DNA of 64,000 bases from a virus: positions 100,668 to 164,667 of IMG/VR virus record IMGVR_UViG_3300037333_000013. The stretch is one strand, 5' to 3'. Below, piece after piece: positions 62,543 through 64,000 of this stretch. Under the pieces are notes generated by a model, which was given only the letters and a program-made list of their open reading frames with translations, was not told the DNA's origin and did not search any database. The position numbers and the translations under genes were made by a program. The number at the start of each line of letters is the position of its first letter. The stretch's first letter is position 1.

Positions 62543-62570
62543 ATACACATGCGGATAACCGCATGTGTAT
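62543..62570 (-). terminator. Terminator after the 375-aa gene
   Basis: ATACACATGCGG / CCGCATGTGTAT arms (12 bp) with an ATAA loop, downstream of the minus-strand 375-aa gene and upstream of the ligase start. T-rich sequence follows. Confidence 0.75.
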
Positions 62571-62574
62571 CTAC

Positions 62575-63702
62575 CTATTCTTTTAAAGATTCAAACTCTC
62601 GTAATAATCTAACCTCATCTGTTAACGAAGATGCAAAGTCATTCAGTGAGAATACATAAGCTTGTACATTTTTTACCATTATTTTCTTGGCATCGGTGGC
62701 TCGTTTATTATACCTTTTACAACTTCTATCAAGTGGTGACTTACCATATGCCGCGTATATTTTTTTATGGTAATCATAAATCTCATCTCCAGTAATGTCG
62801 TACTTCTCAACTTTATCTAATAACTTTCTTGCTTCTCCCAATTTTTTAATAAAGTACTCTTTCATCTTTAAGTGTTCGTCAATCTTATTATCCTTTACAA
62901 GTCTTGGTAATGACATATAAAATTCCTCATCAAGTGTAAATGGCTCTAGTTTATCTTCAATAGTACCTGTTGCATGTGTAAGAGAAATTACTTTACCAGT
63001 TTTCGATAACTCAGGAGTAAACGTTTTAACTCTTTGTGTATAGGTAAGTTTATTAATATCTATATCGACTCTATAATCGATGATTATTCTACCATTATTT
63101 GTTATATTGAAGTTGGTATCAAATATACCATCGACCAATTTTTCAACTTCGTTTATAATCGGTTTAGCATTATCATAAATTTTACTCTTTGATAGCACCC
63201 CATTTTCAACTTTATCAAATATGAGTAGTGTTAAATAATACAACCCTACTTTAGAAACCTTTCTTTTTTCTTTATCTGTTAAATCAGAGAACTTCTTCAT
63301 TTTAACAATCTCTTCGACTTTAGATGTGTGACTACCACCACCACCACTAGAGCTACCAATACCGAAGATTGTCTTAATTAAATCTATCGTAAAGTCGATG
63401 AGTGCTTTAATGGCACCAATGATAGCACTAAAGACACCCTCTCTATCCATCTCCATAAGCATAAGCGTCTCTCTATTTACACCATGTGTATATGCAATAG
63501 ATGAGATGACATCTTTATACATAGATGCATTCTCTGCATCCAGCGTGGCAATAAAGTCCAAGTCATCCATCACATACTGTGCTCTTTCATTGTCTAAAGC
63601 ACAGCCATCGATAGCATGTGACAATCTATCGATTCTTCGCATAAAGTCATTGATGTCCAGTTTACCTGCTTCGTATTGTTTCTTAATAATATCTGCGTAC
63701 AT
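62575..63702 (-). CDS. Unrecognised protein (375 aa) with a hydrophobic segment, inner-body-like
   Basis: Starts MYADIIKKQYEAGKLDINDF with AAAGGAAGACTAAAA upstream. A hydrophobic amphipathic stretch (FSAIIGAIKALIDFTIDLIK) near residues 90-115 ends in a Gly/Ser linker (GSSSGGGGS), followed by a helical domain and a basic C-terminus. This plan, and its pairing with the small gene just upstream, is reminiscent of phiKZ-like internal head (inner-body) proteins, but I cannot confirm homology. Confidence 0.7.
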   Translation of the reverse strand: MYADIIKKQYEAGKLDINDFMRRIDRLSHAIDGCALDNERAQYVMDDLDFIATLDAENASMYKDVISSIAYTHGVNRETLMLMEMDREGVFSAIIGAIKALIDFTIDLIKTIFGIGSSSGGGGSHTSKVEEIVKMKKFSDLTDKEKRKVSKVGLYYLTLLIFDKVENGVLSKSKIYDNAKPIINEVEKLVDGIFDTNFNITNNGRIIIDYRVDIDINKLTYTQRVKTFTPELSKTGKVISLTHATGTIEDKLEPFTLDEEFYMSLPRLVKDNKIDEHLKMKEYFIKKLGEARKLLDKVEKYDITGDEIYDYHKKIYAAYGKSPLDRSCKRYNKRATDAKKIMVKNVQAYVFSLNDFASSLTDEVRLLREFESLKE

Positions 63703-63704
63703 TT

Positions 63705-64000
63705 TTAGTCTTCCTTTTTGAGTAGTTCAAGTAGTTTTGCTTTCTTATCTTGCATATCAGCCATCTCTTTTAAGATAATGCCAATAGTACTAGAAACCTC
63801 TTTTAATCCACTAAACAACAGCATAGACTCTTCGCTAGCACTAAGACTAATCGTATCAAAGAGATGTTTATTCTCACTTGTTAGTTTTTCAAGTTCTTCA
63901 ACACTAATATCATCTTTGTTTACCAACTTCTTCTCTATCATATCTATGTGCTTGTCTACTTTGTCCATAATATCTTTGATTGCAGATACAATGTTTTTAG
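63705..64000 (-). CDS. Helical protein, 5' end outside window
   Basis: The frame runs open from the right edge (coding-like KNIVSAIKDI) into MDKVDKHIDMIEKKLV at 63968. The ATG at 63968 has only a weak ribosome-binding site, so the true start is probably beyond the window. The visible 97 codons are amphipathic helix with a hydrophobic middle (LLFSGLKEVSSTIGIILKEM). It ends two bases before the downstream gene. Function unknown. Confidence 0.65.
   Translation of the reverse strand, partial: KNIVSAIKDIMDKVDKHIDMIEKKLVNKDDISVEELEKLTSENKHLFDTISLSASEESMLLFSGLKEVSSTIGIILKEMADMQDKKAKLLELLKKED

Noticed and set aside
1-64000. tRNA, rRNA, integrase, repressor or transposase genes
   Set aside because: Searched by eye for CCA-type acceptor ends, DDE/Tyr-recombinase motifs and repressor helices; none could be supported. 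The phage appears strictly lytic in this window.

Overview
The window is a piece of a very large, AT-rich, lytic tailed-phage genome of the phiKZ-like (nucleus-forming, Chimalliviridae-type) jumbo phage group. The evidence is a tubulin/FtsZ-like PhuZ with an acidic tail (6896-7900) and virion multi-subunit RNA polymerase pieces: a beta-like protein of 1337 aa, and a beta-prime N-half carrying DRDGD. There is also a phage terminase, a contractile-tail sheath and tube, a prohead protease, and a giant virion protein with two peptidoglycan-hydrolase domains. I see no tRNA, rRNA, CRISPR array, integrase, repressor or insertion sequence. Functional names come from motifs read by eye; about half of the genes are not recognised.

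Layout. 1-4.9 kb: a minus-strand operon of many small unrecognised proteins ending in a larger protein cut by the window edge. 5.0-8.3 kb: two unrecognised proteins, PhuZ, and a small protein. 8.5-11.9 kb: class I ribonucleotide reductase nrdA-nrdB. 12.0-15.1 kb: an accessory-looking island with a plus-strand DNA cytosine methyltransferase facing a minus-strand gene whose whole transcript is tiled with distinct short perfect hairpins. 15.1-22.8 kb: minus-strand early/metabolic genes: SF2 helicase, three unknowns, dimeric dUTPase, DHH (RecJ-like) exonuclease, and a DHFR-like/guanylate-kinase-like fusion. 22.9-23.8 kb: one unknown. 23.8-32.7 kb (plus): terminase, three structural genes, sheath, tube, in an order I recall as phiKZ 25-30. 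32.8-36.6 kb: three unknown virion-type genes. 36.6-51.4 kb: protease, two unknowns, RNAP beta-like, RNAP beta-prime-like N-half and the giant hydrolase, an order I recall as phiKZ 175-181. 51.4-64 kb: more structural unknowns, RuvC-like resolvase, zinc-ribbon protein, SbcC/Rad50-like ATPase, compact NAD-dependent DNA ligase, and an inner-body-type protein.

Regulation. Many minus-strand units begin just downstream of TATATTATT(A/T), very close to the phiKZ-family early promoter element read by the virion RNA polymerase. Units end in long, nearly perfect palindromes with 10-16 bp arms that often contain the stop codons of convergent genes. Most genes have AAGGA/GGAG ribosome-binding sites, which decided several starts.

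Working together: the injected virion polymerase would transcribe the early units. Nucleotide metabolism (NrdAB, dUTPase, DHFR/GMPK-like) and DNA repair/recombination genes (RecJ-like, SbcC-like, RuvC, ligase, helicase) serve replication. PhuZ positions the phage nucleus and delivers capsids. The terminase/protease/sheath/tube/hydrolase blocks build the particle. The most unusual element is the hairpin-tiled gene at 13.0-15.1 kb.
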